From Trileptium ribeirensis (lineage: Eukaryota > Nematoda > Enoplea > Enoplida > Thoracostomopsidae): a DNA stretch of 64,000 nt. Each line of letters starts with the position of its first letter. Positions within the stretch are counted from its first letter, which is position 1. The stretch is taken from positions 1 through 64,000 of the forward strand of contig JASANE010012695.1 of the NCBI GenBank assembly GCA_030248225.1. The letters run 5' to 3'. Shown in pieces: positions 12,656 to 24,015 of the stretch. Both the position numbers and the translations under genes were made by a program. Under the pieces are notes generated by a model that saw only the letters and a list, made by a program, of their open reading frames with translations, was not told the DNA's origin and made no database searches.

Positions 12656-13310
12656 GATTGAATCATAAAATATGTGATATAACATTCCAACTTTGAACAG
12701 GAATTTATTACGATGGCACTACCATCATTTGCAAATTGGCCGACCAATATGTGGATTTAAGTTTAACTGGTCCATATAAATCCGAAAATTCAGTTAACAA
12801 CAGCAAAAACAGGCGTAGTTTCGTGATACTATAATAATCTAAATTTAAACCAGTGTAATTTTGGAACTCGTGAACCTTACTGATGTTTGAATGATGTTTT
12901 ATTATTGTATCACGCAATAGTTCCCAACTCTTTACTGTCTGTATTTGCATGGTTGTAATGTTTTACTAAACTGTACAAAAAGATTTTATAATTGTATATA
13001 TAAACTGTATACATGTTATATCAAACCTGCATAAGGGAAGATTATGAGATTTCCCAGCACTTTGACGTTAAAGCGTGTTTGATGACGGCGGGAGGGGGCG
13101 ACATTGCATTTTTGTAGAGAGGGAGGCATGACCCCACAATTTTCTGGAAGGTTGTCGGATGAACGAATGACAATGGCTCATCCGTCCCCGCCAATAAAGG
13201 AGGAGCTCGACTGCCCAAGAATGAGTTGGTACGATCAAAAACGCATCAAACACAAATTAATACCAGAATGCTTGTAAGTGGCATACTCTTTCCTTATTCA
13301 CTCTTGATTA

Positions 13311-13457
<147 letters not shown>

Positions 13458-13539
13458 CTAGATATAAACTAGCAATAACGGAGTTTCATTTTTATGTTAT
13501 TATTTTGTTTAACCACTCTTAACAGGTTGTGTTTGATGT

Positions 13540-14130
13540 ATATACAATCTTAAAGCATCATGAACCTAGAATCCATTGAAAATCCTAAACGCTCGTCGAT
13601 CCTAAACCCATCGAAAACAACTGACAACGCATCAAGTATTTGTGCTGGTTTGTAGATAAACAAACCATCATATTCAGGTTACCGAAAAACCTATACAGGC
13701 AATTCTTGATGAGCTCTATGCAGTATGTAACCAAACAACTAAAGACAGACTATATTCATAAAATCGGCTTTATTGACCATGATCCCGCTGAAACTCATGA
13801 AAAGGCATGACATACGCACACCAGTCTATAGATAAGCAAATCATTGTATTCAGCATACCAAAACACCTCCATATAAAGTATTTTTGATGCCATGTATCAA
13901 ACTACTTAAGACATACTATTTTCTGGAAATCGGGTTCATTAACCCAAACCGAATGAAAACGTCTAAAATGGCTTAAGATGGTCGTGTTGGGCTCTAGATA
14001 ACCAAACCATCGTATTCAGCCAAACCTATATAGCCAATTCTATTCTGAAAATCGGGTTGATTGTCTCTAAACCCATTGAAAATTATGAAAAGGCTTGAAA
14101 CGAATCATTATTGCAGCCTTCAGAAATAAG
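13540..14130. repeat. Imperfect tandem repeat of roughly 150-200 bp
   Basis: Recurring blocks in order are ATAACCAAACCATCGTATTCAG, CCAAA-ACCTATATA, TCTGAAAATCGGGTT-ATT and AAACCCATTGAAAA-T-TGAAAAGGCTTGAAACG, seen about four times with heavy divergence. It continues weakly to about 14300. It lies next to the central AGPS exon. Confidence 0.55.
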
Positions 14131-14339
14131 TATATATAGCTATATGGATGCCGTGAACGCAATAAAATCAGACAAATAAAAACGCACATTTTGGCAATCT
14201 GGTTCGTCGATCATAAAGCCCTTGATACCCCATAAAAAGCATAATATAGTCAAGTTGGACTTTAAATACCAAAACCATCGCATACAGTGTGTTTGATAAC
14301 CTAATAGGCGGTCGCTATAAGGCAAAAACAAGCAATAAC

Positions 14340-14800
14340 AATATGAAATCTGAAAAATCGCTATTTCTAGCAAAGGTGCGATGAACCATATTCGGGCCCA
14401 TAGCGGTCCAGGGAGTATTCCCACAAAACAATCGTAGTCAGCAAAGTAGCAAAGTCGACGAACTGAGTTTTCAGGTATGTTTCAATTTTTCGATGCGAAA
14501 CCTGTGTCGCGAGATAAGGGCTGCGAAAGATTTGTACCCGTACAGCCAGATTTGGCAAAGGACCCATGCAAACTTATTTATTGCTATTTTCACTGGAATA
14601 TGGGGTCGGAGATGTTTGCGTTAAATTAAAGGTCACATCGTCGTCACTTTTGCTATCGAACAAACAATTTGTGGAAATATGTGCATCCGAAAATGAGTTA
14701 TGGACGACAGCGGCAGACAAAAAAAAAGAAATTTTCACCTTTTTTACTCAGCGCCCTCGGTGAAAACTGCGCTCGTTTCACCCGCCCCGTTTTGAAAAAT
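14340..14800 (+). repeat. Dispersed repeat C, forward copy (partner 21440-21870)
   Basis: This copy is the inverted partner of 21440-21870. Shared features are AAAAATCGCTATTTCT, TTCGGGCCCA-AGCGG-CC-GAG, and, in translation, a conserved stretch TSSSLLLSNK then SENEL and DKKK. The same peptide can be read in both copies, so a now-lost coding element is possible, but no known domain is visible. Confidence 0.6.
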
Positions 14801-15285
14801 ATTAAAGCAAAGTGGAACTAAGCGACGTAAATGTAAAGCATTGTTTGTCCTTCTCCCAATATCATCAACTCCCACACTGTCTCTAGAACTAGGTAGTCTT
14901 TATCAATTTCTGAATATTTCTTAAGTCGAGCCACCAGAGGTCTGTCCTCAAGCTTAGGTCGTACATGTATTCGTTTTGAATATTAGAGGTGAAATGTTGC
15001 TATTTATATGAGACCTACTTAAGCATTTTAGGATAATTGGTTGCACAACAAGGCAGCAGTGTAATGAATGTGCAACTGTAGTGCAGCTGTATATGGCATA
15101 TTCGTTTGTTTTGTGGCCAAAAGAGATTATTTTATAAACTTTACTATTTATACAAACATGTATGCATACCAGAAACTCGCATAGCGAGCGTGGCAAATTT
15201 AGAATTTATAAAGGGCGGGTTTATTGTGCGACTCAATGATGCATAGTTGACGCAAGAATGTGCTATGAATAGTTTCTAGAAGATC

Positions 15286-15577
15286 ATGCCACTCGATCAT
15301 GCTAAAATACTTTGTCTTATCCGATCATGATGTGGCTGTTTTTCGTCATACACCCGCCAAAGGATGGCAGCCGAGTACCCACAATATTTTCTGTGGAATG
15401 CATTTGGTATCCGCAGTGTTCTTTAGGTGGTATCGACTACCACCTAAAATTTCTTTCATAGAGTAGCGACCAGCCGTTTTAAAGAGTGAGTACTTTCTGT
15501 CAACCTTGTGAGTGTAAGCCGGAAAACTATCACATCATCGGATAAGAGAAAGTATATGAGCACATTCGAGTGCCATA
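15286..15577. mobile_element. Short inverted-repeat element (MITE-like)
   Basis: The left arm 15286-15345 and right arm 15521-15576 are imperfect reverse complements: TGCCACTCGATCATG, ACTTTGTCTTATCCGAT and GATGTGG face CACATCATCGGATAAG, AGAAAGTA and CGAGTGCCA. The interior also has a perfect 8-bp hairpin, TAGGTGGT/ACCACCTA, at about 15426-15447. Non-coding. Clear target-site duplications were not seen. Confidence 0.6.
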
Positions 15578-16883
15578 CTCATGTATGCTCGAGGTCTAAG
15601 GCTGCAGGAAGGTAGCCATAGCTCGACGAGGAGGAGAGGGTCGGTCTAGTTAATCTCGGGGGCGTTGTGTCGTTGGCGCTTATGGGTTTGTCGCCTGCAA
15701 TTGTTCAAGTGTTTTCGTGCCTACTATACATACTACCACCCATCTCTTTTGACACGTGCCTACTATACATACGTTTTATCTAGTCATGGTTACCGTTCTT
15801 CAATGTGATCCGTCTGGTTAATCAAGGATGTAGAAAACATTGAAAAAGTATCACGATATTTTACCCGTCGACTAACCCACCGAATGAACATACCACACAT
15901 CTCATGCAGTGAACGCATTTAAAATTCGGGTTGATTCTATTAGAATTACATTGGTGGTTAATGTTTACAAACTTGCATATAATGAATTTAATATAAAAAA
16001 TACTAATGAGCTACTTTCTTTTTCAGATTTGAACCAATCGTACTAGAGGTCATTCGCAAAAGTTGAAAATAGCCTATAACAGTATCGACGTTTGCAAGCA
16101 CTCTTTTCCAAGTCGTTGCATCAAGATATGGAACAATCTTCCCGCTAATGTTCATGACCTACGACTTATTCTTGCCATATGTTCAAAACCTTTCAATAAA
16201 TGATTAAAATTTAAAGATTTACGCCATTTCTTCAAATAAAAACTTGGAAATTGACCATTCAGAATTCGGCTAGTATATTGGTGCGGTTTACCCCCAAAAT
16301 TCCAACCCTATAAATGGCTGAATTCTTTGCATTGGCTCATTATCTGTATAGTTGTATTATATTGTATTGTCATGTCATTAAATTAAATTAAACATATTGA
16401 AAAATGCCAGTTTGATAATTATTTTATACTGACATTAAGCACTCTACCGTCTCTTCAATCCAGCAGTGCATAAGTGTACAGTATAAGAGTGCATAAAAGA
16501 CAATTATCATCCTTAATAAAAGGTTGACGGTAAATAATTTTTCTTGTGCTGCGTTTGATGGTGAAACCTTGACAAAGCGATATTTCTACTTGCATTTCTT
16601 GTATCGGGTAATTTCAGTGTCTCACTTCTTCAGTGGGTAATTTAAGTGGCTCAGTTTCATCACGGTATCCATGCAACATAGTTTAGATTATACAAGGCAA
16701 AATTTCATCAATAATCTTAAAAATACAGCCACTGTTACAAATTTCTGAAGTCAAATTAACAGAAATATGGCGTAGAATAGCCGAAAATGTAGTGTGAAAC
16801 TTTAAGTTCCCGAAGACGTGGCCTGTCACTAAGTATGGGTTCAAGCATCATAAATATGGAACTTGTGTAAAACAGCAACTAAC

Positions 16884-16961
16884 TTGTTGCAACTGTGTCC
16901 CATTGATACCAGCCTGCACGCAAACATGCATCGAATCCTTGTCAACACGTATGATTTTGCA
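16884..16961 (-). CDS. AGPS: AGPS exon, end of FAD PP-loop subdomain
   Basis: Seventy-eight nucleotides (26 codons, phase 0 at both ends), acceptor TATTTGTTTGCAG, donor GTTAGT. The peptide KIIRVDKDSMHVCVQAGING follows the family pattern N-[RK]-I-x-x-V-D-x-x-[NS]-x-x-x-x-V-x-A-G-I-x-G, then ends QLQQ. In FAD_binding_4 enzymes this lies just after the PP-loop and contributes to FAD binding. The preceding exon with the Gly-rich loop was not found in the 12 kb upstream. It reads straight into the exon at 13457. Confidence 0.87.
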
Positions 16962-17249
16962 CTGCAAACAAATAGTTTTCTAATAACGAAGATATTATAA
17001 CAGAAAATGATATTAAATTATAACACATATAGGATCATCACATAATCGCATCAATTATATACGAATATCAGTTCTGCGTGTGAAACATAACTACTTCTAA
17101 GTTTGACGATTCTATTTGCTGGTCACCCTAATAATCACTTACAGAGTCATCTATAGCTTAACCGTTGGCCTCACTTTTCCGTCAATGTCGACACCTCAAT
17201 TCATTGCGATTGATACATCTGCCATTCGATTGCCGACACCGACCGGAAG

Positions 17250-17490
17250 GTTTCCTTTCTGTTGCTTTATATTTGTGACTCTCCGCACTGAAGGCGCACC
17301 GGCAATTTTAGAGAAAATTGGCAAAATTTGGTATAAAACTGGTAAAATATTGGTGAAATTATGTAAAAAAAATTTTGACAATTGGCACAAATTGGGAGAG
17401 AGGTCTGACGACTCCCACGTCCCCCGATATCCTCACATAGACGGCTCCTTCGGAATCATATACCCCCTAAGTCGGAAGGGCTTCTATACG
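17250..17490. repeat. Dispersed repeat family A, third copy
   Basis: Shows AGAAAATTGGCAAAATTTGG, GGTAAAATATTGGTGAAATT and the GC-rich tail CTCCCACGTCCCCCGATATCC. It accounts for the long open frame here, which I do not regard as a gene. Confidence 0.6.
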
Positions 17491-18452
17491 TATCATTTAA
17501 TATATGCAATCTTGCAATGCTTTGCGCGGCTTAGTGAATAAATTTTTTTGCCATAACTATAAGATATATTACGCGGAAGGTACTAATTTTGTGGACACAT
17601 GCATATGGTTACATTTTACATAGAAATATATAGTGTTCATAGTACATGTGTGGCAAATAGTACCTACAGATACACCTTGGTCGTTGAATTCTCAAATACC
17701 ATTAAAATTAGATTAAACAGTAATAAAGAACAAGACAAAGGAAAAAAAGCAAAATTATGAAACCATAACAGCTGCGTAATATAAACCTCGATTAGTATGG
17801 ATGCAGCGAAGGTATGCCTCAGAAACTAATAATACCCGAACTATATATACACTGTTAGCACCACGATTTACCTTGAACATGGCCAATCGAAGTGAAAGCC
17901 ACAAATAGGTACCAATAATTTGTGCAAAACGTTTTATTTTCTTGTTGTTTCAGTACAAAAATGATGTATTTCCCAGAATTTTGTGTACTATGATAAACCA
18001 ATATATGAATATAATACAGCTATTAACTAGATGTAGCGGAACGACTGTTGGGCTTTTGAACAGGGAAACCTATGCTACGGGTTTTGTTTTGTCAGTATAA
18101 ACACCTAGTGCAGAAATCTATTTTAAGAAAATTGTCTTTTAATAAATCCGTAATTGGCAAGTTGTCTAAAACTTCAGCAAAACAAGTTTACAGAATGCAA
18201 ACGTAGCTCTATAATTGAGATCATTGATTGTTTGATCAAGGATTATGCAGGGGCCCTAACGTTGCAGACACAGACAGGACGTTGAGCTAACTCATCAACA
18301 GTATAATATGAACATTAATCGCGGCACATTATCACTGTTTTATGCTTCATGTTCTCAATGTGTAGGGAAACACGTCAAAAAAAATTTTCGCGTGAACGAT
18401 TAAATATATTTCCTTTACAGCCACGGATTTTGAGCCAAGACAAATGAAGGAT

Positions 18453-18641
18453 CGGGTGGCGAATATCCATCATTAGAAAGCTCAGTATTATTAGTCATAC
18501 TCTTTATAACCAATTCGGGTGGCGAATATGCATCATTAGAAAGCTCACTATTGTTAGTTATACTTTTTATAACCAATTCGGGTGGCGAATATGCATCATT
18601 AGAAAGCTCACTATTATTAGTTATACTCTTTATAACCAATT
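18453..18641 (-). repeat. Three 63-bp units, open as a 21-residue peptide repeat
   Basis: Units start at 18453, 18516 and 18579 and are 63 bp each. On the minus strand each reads VIKSITNNSELSNDAYSPPE with only a few substitutions (Ala/Gly, Ser/Thr, Ile/Met), and the frame stays open through all three. It lies on the same strand as AGPS, inside the intron between 29009 and 16961. It might be a cassette-like exon: a possible donor, GGCT then GTAAAG, follows at its end. AGPS proteins have no such insert, so a non-coding minisatellite with a period divisible by three is at least as likely. Confidence 0.6.
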
Positions 18642-19119
18642 CCTCGAAAATGTCAAGTTAAAACAAATTGAGCCATACGGCACCTGTTTTGAATTGCATA
18701 CCACTGCTCACTCTATATCGTTTAGTCATTAGAAAGGCTCCAAGCCGCTTAAATTAGCCATCCCACCGCGGCAGTTGCGTTACCATAAAACATTAACAGT
18801 TTATTCAACAATTAAAACGTTGTACCTAGATAAGTTTTGCGCAAACTGTATTCGCAGTCAAGTTGTGGCTACCTAAGCCATAGCTTAAGCTTAGAATGTG
18901 CTTTTGTATTTATAAAACCCTAGACCATGAATGAACCTTAATTAGAATGCTGCCGACAGCTGAACTCTTACTATAAGCCATTTCTAGTTATATAAATTAA
19001 CGCTCCTTAAAGTTGCTTTCGCCAGAAACAGTATTATTTTAGATTTAGTAGGAAGTCATTAAAATTCACACTTAGTTTCGATGTCCTTCATAGGAATACC
19101 GTAAGGGAACATGATAAAA

Positions 19120-19645
19120 ATTCCTTCGGTCAAAATAATTCTCAAGTTACACAGCAAATTATAGCATAGTATAGCATAAAATATTACAAGTAATGCCATG
19201 TTTAAACAGTAATCTACAGAAATATAAGATACATGTGTTATTGCAGTTTTCCAATTCTCAGTTACACAGCAAAGTATAGCATCAGCGAATAAAATATTAC
19301 CTGCTATGCCATGTTTGAACAGCAATATACAACATTGTTAGATAGATTTTCGCTTCTCAAGTTATAAAGCAAAATATAGGATCCGTGAGCAAAATATTAC
19401 TAGTTTATACCATGCTTAAACAGTAATCTACAAAAATATAAGATTGATATGTACTTCTAATTTACGAAGCAAAGTATAGCATCGGCGAGCAAAAACCTGC
19501 TATGCCATGTTTCAACAGTAATCTACAAAAATATTAGATATATTTCTACTTCTTAAATTCTCTAATTACGTAGAAAATTATAGCATCAGGAAGCAAAACA
19601 TTACCTATTATACCATATATGATCAGTAATCTACAAAATGTTAGA
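19120..19645. repeat. Five degenerate copies of a roughly 100-bp unit
   Basis: Units repeat the series AGTTACACAGCAAA-TATAGCATC, GAGCAAAATATTAC, CTATGCCATGTTTGAACAG and AATCTACAAAAATATTAGATA. Divergence between neighbours is 15-25% by eye. Non-coding in an AGPS intron. Confidence 0.75.
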
Positions 19646-19654
19646 TAGACCCAT

Positions 19655-19880
19655 ACATGCTCATAGGGGGTTACGCCCCTGAAGTTCCGACCTCCTCCCT
19701 CACCCCCTCCCCGACGGACCAGCTACCCAACTCCCCAACAGGTTATCCTATCCCCCTGGAGGCGCCTAACCCATACGTGGTTTTTGCGGCGCCGCATCCG
19801 CAAGGGCCCCGCCGCCCGCTGTACCCTACTGGTATTGCCCAAGGCTTCGCCCTGGAACTTCGGACCTCGGTATATGTATA
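19655..19880. repeat. GC-rich dispersed repeat B
   Basis: Begins TACATGCTCATAGGGGGTTACGCCCCTGAAG-TCCGACCTCCTCCC, similar to AGATGAGGGTTACGCCCTAAGGACCCGATCCC at 54885. It continues with CATACGTGGTTTTTGCGGCGCC, similar to pieces at 48410-48440 and 59980-60010. The local base composition is far more GC-rich than the surroundings. Non-coding. Confidence 0.55.
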
Positions 19881-20311
19881 GATGTTTCCGTTCTATATAT
19901 GGTGGTTTCTTCACATTGACATTTCCGAATTTAAGAAACTCAACAGTAATTCCAGCGTAGAACTTAGGAGTAAATAAGCAATACCATTCTTTCCATATCA
20001 ACTGATATAATACCACGCGTTTCAGTCGACGGCGGATTTGTTGCTTGCGTTATATTGGTGTTACCTAGAAATGTATCGTCAGCATAGAAATATAATTATG
20101 CAAGACACATTGTAGGAATGAACACGCACTAAAACTGTGTTTAGTTCGTGTCTAAGCTATGATTATCCTCCATATATTCTTCAATTTATACTTTTTAATG
20201 CAAGTTATTTTCTTAAACCAAATTTATATATCACAAAGATTTATTTTAAAATTTTACAATTTTTTTACTTCAAAAGATTAGCCTATTCATATGTACGATT
20301 TTAATACATTA

Positions 20312-20835
20312 TGCGGTGTTCACGATATAATGTCCTCAACGATTTGTACCTATGTACACCACACAGTCTCAGGCACCCTGTTACCCTGTTTGACAACAGA
20401 GTGTCTTAGACATCACCATGTTTTTTATAAATTTTCTCAAAAGCAGCTAGCTAGGGATATACGCACTTCTCGACAGTGTCAAGCACGCCGTGTCTTCTTG
20501 TAGTTTTATTGATAAGTGTGCGGCATTATTATCTAAGTTGATATGGCCTAGATTCACATATAGAAAATTTCAAAAACACTACACAGCACAGTTGGTTAAT
20601 AAACCGCATTAGCTACAGACGGTGTCATTTACATTTAATTCGCGCCAAATTGGTAGCTAACGGTGCGTACAAGACCGTAAAAAATGTAGTAGCTAGACGT
20701 GTATCACACACCCTAGAGAATTGATTTACAGTATGTGCGTCACCCTGACTGTCTATACGGTAGGGTCGCGACTATAGGGGTAAAAGTAAAAACAATAGTT
20801 AAAAACAGCGGGGACATTATAACGTCAACGCCAGA
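20312..20835. mobile_element. Harbinger-like MITE, copy at 20.3 kb
   Basis: The left end TGCGGTGTTCACGATATAATG and the right end CATTATAACGTCAACGCCAG are inverted repeats of each other. The body shares blocks with the 30491-31019 element in the same order (TATGTACACCACACAGTCTC, GTCTTAGACA, TTTTTTATAAATTTTCTC). It is preceded by TTA, but the right flank has decayed. No transposase is encoded, so any mobility would need a partner elsewhere. Confidence 0.8.
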
Positions 20836-21439
20836 AAAATTATTGTTTATTCATAGCAATATGCGAAGGAGCTTCGATTAAAACTTAATGACAGCAAAAC
20901 GACTAACATTGTCGAGAAATGTTCAAGCGATAGTTGTCCATCTTGGTTTGAAGCAGAGCCGAAAGCATAAAAGCCATATACGGCGCGGATTTCCCTCGAG
21001 GAGGTCAAGCATAAAAGATACACAAGTAGCAATCAAAGTAAGCGACATGACGCTATAGAACAATGCTTGCATCAAACGCTATAAGTATTGCTGCAGTACG
21101 CTGTGCATATTCAGTAATGCCTAGACTGGACTTTAAGTACATTGTAGAACGACACAATATTCTGATAACGCTCACTTAGCCTGTCATTTCTTTAATAACA
21201 TTCGTTATGCATAAATAATCATAAACATAAGCACAAAACATACGTGCCTCTAAAAGCCAAAGGCATTGATTTCGGTAGCTGGTTACTTCTAATATTTCGG
21301 ACCGAAATAGTTGAGATGTCTTTTAAGTTTTGAAGCTATCATTCACATACGTTTTCTCAGTGGATATATTTATCATCATTACCAAGATTGTTTTCTAGTA
21401 ACAGCTTATCTGTATATGAAACGGAGCGAACCAAGCGAG

Positions 21440-21870
21440 TCAAGTTTCCTCTGAGAGCATTAGGGGGAAAATCCTGAAAATTTCTTTTTGTCTGTCTCTG
21501 TCATTCGTAACTCATTTTCGGAAGGACGGATTTCCCCGTTTTTGTTCGACAGTAAAAGTGATGACGATGTGCCTTTTAGTTGAACGTGAACAGGTCTAGG
21601 GCTGACCCTATCTTTCGGGTCAAAATGACAAAAACAGGTTTTTAAGGGTTCTTTGCCAAGTCTGGCTTTATGAATACCAGTGTCCATATCACGAGCAGGA
21701 TTCGCACCGAAAAGGAAGACCACAAGCTGAATCGGCTAATAGAGATGTACAGCTGACCACGACTTTTTTGTGTGATCACTCTCTGGGCCGCTGTGGGCCC
21801 GAATATAGCTCAAGCTTTGTCAGAAATAGCGATTTTTTAAATTTCGCAGTGTTCTTGTTTGTTTGTACCT
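21440..21870 (-). repeat. Dispersed repeat C, reverse copy (partner 14340-14800)
   Basis: Reverse complement of the element at 14340-14800. The minus strand reads GTSSSLLLSNK, SENEL and TDKKK, as in the partner. It extends further on one side with GIHKARLGKEPLKTC, which has no counterpart there. No known domain. Confidence 0.6.
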
Positions 21871-22079
21871 TGCAATGAGTGCCAATTAGGTTCTCATTCA
21901 CACTGATTCAGATGGTGTTGCTATATAAAGTCCAGTTTGACTATATTATACCTGTTCAGGTTTCAAGGGTTTTAGGGTCGATAAACTCCATTTCAAAAAT
22001 GTATTGTGTTTTCGTTTGTCGCATGATCTATTGCGTGCAGGGCATCAAGAAGAGTCAATATACGTACTTCTGAATGGCG

Positions 22080-23631
22080 AATACAATGATTTGGTTATGT
22101 GCGAGCAAACTTAAAGTGACCCCGGCAACCATCCTATTTCGTATTTTTGGATAAAATTTGTTATGGACCGCTTGTTGGTCAATTGAAATGCGGTGTAAAA
22201 CTGTTCGCGAACACAGCGCTCGCGATTGAAATCTAACCATTTTGTGTTCGCGAAAATTGAAGTAAAATTACCTAAATGTTTGAGAACGAAAATTTGTCGA
22301 TTTGATTGTGACGTCACTTTTGTATTAAATTTGTTAGCGAACACTGTATGATCCAATTTTAAATGATAATTTTGTTAGGGAACAGAATTTCTGTAAACTG
22401 AAATCGCCAAAATTCTGTTCGAATACTTGGTTTATATAATTAGGGTAAATAACCGATAAGTGGGTAATATATGTGAAAAATGTTATATATACATATATTT
22501 ATATTTTTATATGGATGTGTATAAAATAAAATTGCATGGCATTGCAGATGTTTAAATTCAAAGCGGCTTGTTGGAAACTGTCTCAAATTTGGCATAAAAC
22601 TTACCACCGATGGGTATAGCACAGAAATTAAGAACGTTAGCCAGTTGAAGGATTTCAACGACATCGTTGTGATTTCCTTAAATCAATATACATATTATAT
22701 GGCTAAAATGAGTTACCATAAGCATTTTTGTTCAGCTAAGATCGTTCGCGCAATATATTAAGACCCCTTTACTAAAATTCAGAAGTAAAGCTATATAATA
22801 AGCAGCTAGCTACGTTGTACGAAGGCGATTGTTAGCCAAAAATTACTGGCAGCTTTTTGGGTTGCATTTCTTCGAGGGAACAATTTGTCATAGCAGCTAT
22901 GTTTTTAAACGAGTTTTGAAAATAAAATAAATACTTTTCTTCGAACAGAATTAAACATCCACTCTGTGCCGGCAAAATAGCAGCAGATATACTGACTCGA
23001 GAGTACAGCTGGTGCCTGCAAAATCCCATTGTCACAATGATGAGAATTAAACTAGATTCATCTCCCATAATGTTTTTCAATTAAAAAATATTTAAACCCA
23101 TAGCTTTTATATATTAAGCTACAAATATGCCACAAGAGGTCTGTTTTAGTTTACTGTTAAATGCTTGAGAGGGAAACAATACCCTAATATATTAAAAATA
23201 TGTAATACGTAACCACGATTTTACCAACATTGTAACACAACCTAAAGTACATGTACACAAACAAACAAAAAAAACATACTAGATGCTGCGCTGAGACCGT
23301 TGGGTTTAATCATTTAGCGCCGTTGGATTTAGCAATTTGCTAGCCTGATCAAACCACGAGTAATGATTAGATACAAATGGATAACTAAAAAACTGAATTA
23401 ATAGATTGATTAATAGATATCAATCATGCGTGGCTGTACCTTAGGAAGTCGCAGTATTCATTGCAAAGGTACACAAGATAGCAGTACCATTCGAGCAGCA
23501 AATACTTTCACCCTTTACTACATAGCCATGCATAAATTTGGGTTGAACAAAACAATGCCCGTTCGTCACAAAATCGACAAAATGAATGGTAAAACATGAC
23601 CCAAATAAAACGACGTATTAAAATGCTAGAT
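22080..23631. other. AGPS intron, nothing firm
   Basis: A perfect TGACGTCA palindrome (CRE-type) lies at about 22310 in AT-rich DNA with GTTCGCGAAC-like words, with no promoter context. An open frame on the minus strand at 22832-23080 resembles no family I know. Confidence 0.4.
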
Positions 23632-24015
23632 ACCATAACAACGAAACATAAATTATCTTTGTTGAACAATAATTGTTTTAGCAATCTGTGAAGTACTTTG
23701 GACGACATTAGGAAAATATCGCCCGTATAATAACAACGAAATATAAATTATCTTTGTTTAACAATAATTGTTTTAGCAATCTGTGAAGTACTTTGGACGA
23801 CATTAGGAAAATATCGCCCGTATAATAACAACGAAATATAAATTATCTTTGTTGAACAATAATTGTTTTAGCAATCTGTGAAGTACTTTGGACGACATTA
23901 GGAAAATATCGCCCGTATAATAACAACGAAATATAAATTATCTTTGTTTAACAATAATTGTTTTAGCAATCTGTGAAGTACTTTGGACGACATTAGGAAA
24001 ATATCGCCCGTATAA
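23632..24015. repeat. 4 x 95-bp tandem array with alternating units
   Basis: The marker CGCCCG recurs at 23720, 23815, 23910 and 24005, exactly 95 bp apart. Units 1 and 3 have TTTGTTGAAC while 2 and 4 have TTTGTTTAAC, so the array looks like a duplicated dimer (A-B-A-B). Otherwise the copies are almost identical. Non-coding. Confidence 0.93.

Noticed and set aside
17116..17541. 141-codon plus-strand open frame
   Set aside because: Its second half is dispersed repeat family A and its first half has no coding signature.
22832..23080. Minus-strand open frame with an internal TTTTGCAG acceptor, considered as the missing AGPS FAD-loop exon
   Set aside because: After a TSC start in the needed phase the frame lacks the SLD motif and runs into a stop before a donor.
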